Of a stretch of 7,399 nt of DNA, positions 5,039-7,399 are shown one piece after another. Both the position numbers and the translations under genes were made by a program. Location of the stretch: positions 115,563-122,961 of the forward strand of contig DDHX01000012.1 in assembly GCA_002338255.1 (NCBI GenBank), in the 5' to 3' direction. The stretch's first letter is position 1; each line of letters begins with the position of its first letter. Below the pieces are notes generated by a model. It ran no database searches, was not told where the DNA came from, and worked only from the letters and a program-made list of their open reading frames with translations. The DNA is from Ruminococcaceae bacterium UBA1865 (GTDB lineage Bacteria > Bacillota > Clostridia > Oscillospirales > Acutalibacteraceae).

Positions 5039-5863
5039 TTATTTATGTAAAGTTAGCATTAGTTTATAAATTTTATCAACACATTCTTCAGGAAACAGTT
5101 CAAGCATTGCAAGAAGTTTTCCTGTGCCTACTCTATATTTTAATTTGGGATGTTTTGATTCCATTGCCTTGATTACACTCTTTACAAGTTGGCGAGGATC
5201 GTTTTTGTGATTTAACTCCATCTTCATCAATGGTTTCATTTTTGTCAGAATTTCTTTGTAGTACTTGGTCTCGTTAATTACTTTATTGAAATAAGTGCTA
5301 ATTTGTTGTGTCAACTGTGTGTCATAAGAGCCCGGCTGGATTTTAATAACGGGAATTCCTAAAAACATAAGTTCTCTGCGAAGGCTGTCGTTATACGCCT
5401 CTACTGCGTATTTCGATAGTACATAGGGACCGGCGAAAGGTTGGGGAGTCATCCATCCGGATTCAGAACTGCAGTTAATAATTCGGCCGCGGCCTTTATA
5501 AACCATCTCGAAAAATGTTCGGTTGACCCGCACTGTGCCCATTACATTGACGCTCAATAGTTTCTCAATGGCATCAACACTGTCACCTTCAATTAACGAA
5601 GTAAAATAGGTTAACCCAGCAAAGTTAACAATGGCATCGAGCGAGTTGGTAAAGGATTGCACTGTACTGTGTGCAGCATTGATACTTTCTTGTATGGTAA
5701 TGTCCATCTTGAGTGGAATGACGTTTGGCAGTTTTCTCAAATGATCAAGCACAGCTCCATTTGTGCCGGTCGCAAACACTGTCCAATCTCCCTTTTGGGA
5801 AAGTTCCTTGACGCAAAGTGTTCCAAGACCTCCTGTAGCACCAGTGAATAAGACATATTTCAT
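5039..5863 (-). CDS. Short-chain dehydrogenase/reductase (SDR family oxidoreductase)
   Basis: Classical SDR fold of 274 aa. The cofactor loop is TGATGGLG (7-14, T-G-x-x-x-G-x-G), the acidic D54 is in KMDIT, the N-x-A-G equivalent is NFAG (80-83), N106 lies in SVNVMGT, the active-site serine is in NCSSESG (most likely S133), Y147 and K151 make YVLSK, and PGSYDT (177-182) is the usual post-catalytic turn. All catalytic residues are present, so an NAD(P)H-linked alcohol/ketone oxidoreductase is expected. The C-terminal 70 residues (PLMKMELNHKNDPRQLVKSV onward) resemble SDRs of the 11-beta-HSD/retinol-dehydrogenase-like type; the substrate is unknown. I start at ATG 5863 because it places the glycine loop right after the first strand; a GTG at 5884 would add 7 residues and has no better ribosome site. 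The upstream AAAGTGGG is only a weak Shine-Dalgarno match. No terminator was seen after the stop. Confidence 0.92.
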   Translation of the reverse strand: MKYVLFTGATGGLGTLCVKELSQKGDWTVFATGTNGAVLDHLRKLPNVIPLKMDITIQESINAAHSTVQSFTNSLDAIVNFAGLTYFTSLIEGDSVDAIEKLLSVNVMGTVRVNRTFFEMVYKGRGRIINCSSESGWMTPQPFAGPYVLSKYAVEAYNDSLRRELMFLGIPVIKIQPGSYDTQLTQQISTYFNKVINETKYYKEILTKMKPLMKMELNHKNDPRQLVKSVIKAMESKHPKLKYRVGTGKLLAMLELFPEECVDKIYKLMLTLHK

Positions 5864-6100
5864 AAGGTACCCACTTTCTTTCACTTTTTAGAATACCTGA
5901 GTTTTTATCAATCATTCTGATGGAATACCCGGTTTTTTCAAAATTTTATATGACTTTGGGGACCTTTTAGGGATGGATATCATAGCTGCCTTCTGGGAAC
6001 TGGTAAACTCCAAAAGCCCGACTGCTTGCAGTACCCATTGTGACTTAAAAAGTCGTTGTACAAAAAAGGCCATTATCGCTTCTAACCCTTATGAGCCACT
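5864..6100. other. Gap between the LysR and SDR genes
   Basis: No convincing gene is visible in these 237 nt. GAATACC occurs twice at 5891-5897 and 5923-5929, exactly 32 bp apart (about three helical turns), just upstream of the SDR start. ACTGC-tt-GCAGT (6021-6032) and GACTT-aaa-AAGTC (6042-6054) are short inverted repeats without terminator tails. A 53-codon minus-strand frame (6073-5912) and a 23-codon one (about 6038 to 5967, ending YQFPEGSYDIHP) are open, but neither has a good ribosome site. No LysR terminator is evident, so read-through into the SDR gene is possible. Confidence 0.3.
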
Positions 6101-6988
6101 CTACGGGGACTGCTTCGACTTGCCACATATTTTTAGAAAGCGCTGCATGGGTATGGTCAGAAACTTATCTGTGCGGTATATGACGGAGAGCGCCCAGGGA
6201 AATTCCGGGTTCTTCAAGTGGAGCTGACACACGCGGCCGGCGTACAACTTGTCAACCAGGGGCTTGGGCAAAATGCTGACCCCTTGATTGTTTGCAACCA
6301 TCTCCAATAGCAAATCCCATTGAGAGCTTTCAAAAATGATGTTTGGCGTAAAGCCCGCAGCTCTGCAGCGTTCCAGCATCACATCGTAATACATATAATC
6401 CGGAGAAACCATTAACAAGCGCTCCGTCTCAAGCGCCCCGAAGTCCACCCCGCTTTGGGAGGCAAGAGGATGCTGCTTGGGTACGACCAACACGGCCTCC
6501 GATTGGAAAACGGTTTGACTGTAAAATTTATTGTCTGAAAACGGCTCGATCACCACGCCCAAGTCGAGCGTTCCGTCGTCCACCAGATCTCTGATTGATT
6601 TGGAGGTGATCTCCGTAATCTGCAAGTCGGTTTCCGGGTAAGCCTGTCGAAATCGATAAATCAGGGAGGAAAAATAGATGGTTCCGGCGGAAGGGGGGAG
6701 ACCGAGTTTCAGCGTACCACCCGCGCAGCGCAGTTTCTGTTCCAGCGCCTGCGTCTGTGTGTGATAATAGTCCAGCAACTTTGTTGCGTAGTCATAAAAT
6801 GCCAAACCGTCCTGCGTAATCAGAAGATCCTTCGCACGGCGTCCGATGAATTCCGCCTGAAATTCATTTTCCAGCGTGCGAATGGCCTTGCTCAGGGTCG
6901 ATTGGCTGACGAAAAGCTTCTCAGCCGCTCTTGTAAAATTGCGTTGTTTTACCACTTCCACATAGTAAGCCAGTTGAATCATTGTCAT
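6101..6988 (-). CDS. LysR-family transcriptional regulator, YwbI/CidR-like
   Basis: This is a 295-aa LysR-type regulator. The winged helix-turn-helix is at residues 3-62, with the recognition region FTRAAEKLFVSQSTLSKAIR (18-37), followed by a linker helix (63-88) and a periplasmic-binding-like effector domain (about 91-290). In that domain LKLGLPPSAGTIYFSSLIYR (93-112), DLVDDGTLDLGVVIEP (134-149), FESSQWDLLLEMVANNQGVS (219-238) with ILPK next to it, and PWALSVIYRTDKFL (264-277) closely follow the pattern of Bacillus YwbI/CidR proteins, the latter linked to pyruvate/acetate overflow and cid/lrg control. The effector here is unknown. The start at ATG 6988 has GGAGG 9 nt upstream; a longer in-frame start at 7006 lies upstream of that site and is unlikely. 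The divergent MFS transporter is the likely target, and the shared intergenic palindrome is the likely binding site. Confidence 0.93.
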   Translation of the reverse strand: MTMIQLAYYVEVVKQRNFTRAAEKLFVSQSTLSKAIRTLENEFQAEFIGRRAKDLLITQDGLAFYDYATKLLDYYHTQTQALEQKLRCAGGTLKLGLPPSAGTIYFSSLIYRFRQAYPETDLQITEITSKSIRDLVDDGTLDLGVVIEPFSDNKFYSQTVFQSEAVLVVPKQHPLASQSGVDFGALETERLLMVSPDYMYYDVMLERCRAAGFTPNIIFESSQWDLLLEMVANNQGVSILPKPLVDKLYAGRVCQLHLKNPEFPWALSVIYRTDKFLTIPMQRFLKICGKSKQSP

Positions 6989-7023
6989 TGGGGATTTCCT
7001 CCTCAATTTTTTATTCTATTTTC

Positions 7024-7051
7024 ATTATACTTGGAAATTTTTTGATTGCAA
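7024..7051 (-). promoter_or_regulatory. Promoter of the LysR gene
   Basis: On the minus strand TTGCAA (7051-7046) and a perfect TATAAT (7029-7024) are 16 nt apart, placing the start near 7017, about 29 nt before the LysR ATG. The -35 lies in the centre of a 10-bp palindrome GATTGCAATC (7044-7053), which could itself be a protein-binding site. Confidence 0.6.
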
Positions 7052-7079
7052 TCTCAAAATTGCTGGTCAAGGTGCTTTT

Positions 7080-7108
7080 GTATGAATTTGATTCATACGG
7101 GTATGAAT
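7080..7108. promoter_or_regulatory. LysR-type binding site: 19-bp palindrome plus extra half-site
   Basis: GTATGAAT-ttg-ATTCATAC (7080-7098) is a perfect inverted repeat and contains the LysR-type T-N11-A arrangement (T7083 to A7095). A third copy of the half, GTATGAAT, follows at 7101-7108. Relative to the inferred transporter start near 7153 the palindrome is centred at about -64 and the extra half lies near -49. These are the usual positions of the recognition site and the start of the activation site in LysR-activated promoters. It is also about 70 nt upstream of the LysR start, so one site could serve both directions. Confidence 0.7.
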
Positions 7109-7137
7109 TTTTTGTATTTTTCTTCTGAAAAACGCCG

Positions 7138-7146
7138 TGCTATGAT
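7138..7146 (+). promoter_or_regulatory. Extended -10 promoter of the MFS transporter gene
   Basis: TGC-TATGAT is an extended -10 (TGn plus a 5 of 6 match). The stretch 16-18 nt upstream is T-rich (around 7116-7124) with no recognisable -35. A weak -35 is what an activator-dependent promoter would show, in keeping with the LysR site just upstream. The start would be near 7153. Confidence 0.55.
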
Positions 7147-7159
7147 AATGACAGGGAAA

Positions 7160-7175
7160 TGCTTTGGCCAAAGCA
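7160..7175. promoter_or_regulatory. Perfect 16-bp palindrome at the transporter transcript start
   Basis: TGCTTTGGCCAAAGCA has no mismatch and begins about 7 nt after the inferred start site, where a bound repressor would block initiation or early elongation. It does not match the LysR half-site and lacks the central CG of typical CcpA/LacI-family sites. A second regulator is a reasonable inference but none can be named. Confidence 0.5.
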
Positions 7176-7193
7176 GACGAAATTGAATGTATT

Positions 7194-7217
7194 GCTTGCG
7201 TGCGTTTGTATGCAAGC
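7194..7217 (+). promoter_or_regulatory. Leader hairpin touching the transporter ribosome binding site
   Basis: GCTTGCGTGC (7194-7203) pairs with GTATGCAAGC (7208-7217) over 10 bp with two G-U pairs around a GTTT loop. The hairpin ends right before the purine-rich ribosome site (GAGAGGAGAGG, 7218-7228). It leaves that site single-stranded but close enough for the stem to affect ribosome access or protect the message. There is no U-run, so it is not a terminator. Confidence 0.45.
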
Positions 7218-7233
7218 GAGAGGAGAGGTATTT

Positions 7234-7399
7234 GTGCAAGAGCAAGAGAAAAGGGTATCTTCCGTCAGAGCGATACTGATTGAAACGGTGATGTTTTTTA
7301 CATATGCATTTTTCGCCGTGAACTGGGTTGCCGGCAGCACGCTGACTCCGCAGATTATGAAGTATTTTAATCTGCAGTCCTTTGCGTCGGCAACCTTGA
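7234..7399 (+). CDS. MFS transporter (N-terminal part)
   Basis: Fifty-five codons are present before the gene leaves the window. After a short charged start (QEQEKRVSSVR) comes the first membrane helix, ILIETVMFFTYAFFAVNWVA (14-33), then STLTPQIMKYFNLQSFASAT (35-54), the loop that leads towards helix 2. This beginning, with an aromatic-rich helix 1 ending N-W-x-A-G and a T-P-x-I-M-x-[YF]-F loop, is typical of major facilitator superfamily secondary transporters. The substrate cannot be told from this part. GTG 7234 is preferred because AGGAGAGG (7221-7228) stands 5 nt upstream; an in-frame ATG at 7210 would add 8 residues but falls inside the leader hairpin and has no ribosome site. It is transcribed divergently from the LysR regulator, which probably activates it. 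Confidence 0.82.
   Translation, partial: MQEQEKRVSSVRAILIETVMFFTYAFFAVNWVAGSTLTPQIMKYFNLQSFASATL

Noticed and set aside
5973..6227. Plus-strand ORF of 84 codons
   Set aside because: Antisense to the 3' end of the LysR gene, no ribosome site and no recognisable motif.
6989..7006. Longer LysR start (6 extra residues)
   Set aside because: The strong GGAGG lies inside that extension and is correctly spaced only for the ATG at 6988.
7140..7340. Minus-strand ORF of 66 codons
   Set aside because: Antisense to the MFS transporter start and its control region; Ser/Thr-rich reverse reading of a membrane helix.
1..7399. CRISPR array, tRNA/rRNA genes, insertion sequence, toxin-antitoxin pair or phage defence island
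   Set aside because: No regularly spaced repeats, no recognisable tRNA or rRNA sequence, no transposase motifs or terminal repeats with target duplication, and no defence-type domains were seen on either strand.

Overview
The window looks like chromosomal DNA of a Gram-positive anaerobe of the Bacillota, most likely class Clostridia. The basis is the moderate-to-low GC content, strong GGAGG-type ribosome binding sites, a DUF4317 protein (a family I know mainly from Clostridia), a CdaR-type sugar-diacid regulator, a Ser/Gln-rich lipoprotein and a YwbI/CidR-like LysR regulator. Genus-level placement is not supported by what I can see.

Layout. Almost everything is on the minus strand. From left to right: the N-terminal part of a CdaR-family regulator (1-421, cut by the window edge); a cluster of three small minus-strand ORFs (590-1110), of which the 68-aa one at 590-796 is the best supported; a gene-poor stretch (1118-1511) with a possible plus-strand short transcript ending in a strong hairpin terminator, then a 16-bp two-way terminator; DUF4317 (1512-2642); a decayed region (2643-3183) with an N-terminal scrap of a SAM-dependent methyltransferase and an unidentified scrap; an alpha/beta hydrolase (3184-3879); a lipoprotein (4000-4872); a short-chain dehydrogenase/reductase (5039-5863); a LysR regulator (6101-6988); and, divergent on the plus strand, the beginning of an MFS transporter (7234 onward, cut by the window edge).

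How the genes work together. The only clear functional pairing is the LysR regulator with the divergent MFS transporter. Their 245-bp intergenic region holds a 19-bp palindrome with the LysR T-N11-A pattern, an extra half-site, an extended -10 box for the transporter, a 16-bp palindrome near the inferred start site, and a 10-bp leader hairpin touching the transporter's ribosome binding site. The hydrolase, lipoprotein, SDR and DUF4317 genes are separated by gaps of 120 bp or more and look like independent units.

I saw no CRISPR array, rRNA, tRNA, transposase, phage gene or obvious defence system. The least ordinary parts are the orphan plus-strand transcript candidate at 1226-1390, the small-ORF cluster at 590-1110 and the layered control region at 7024-7228. 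No entry was checked against a database; family names come from motif recognition by eye.
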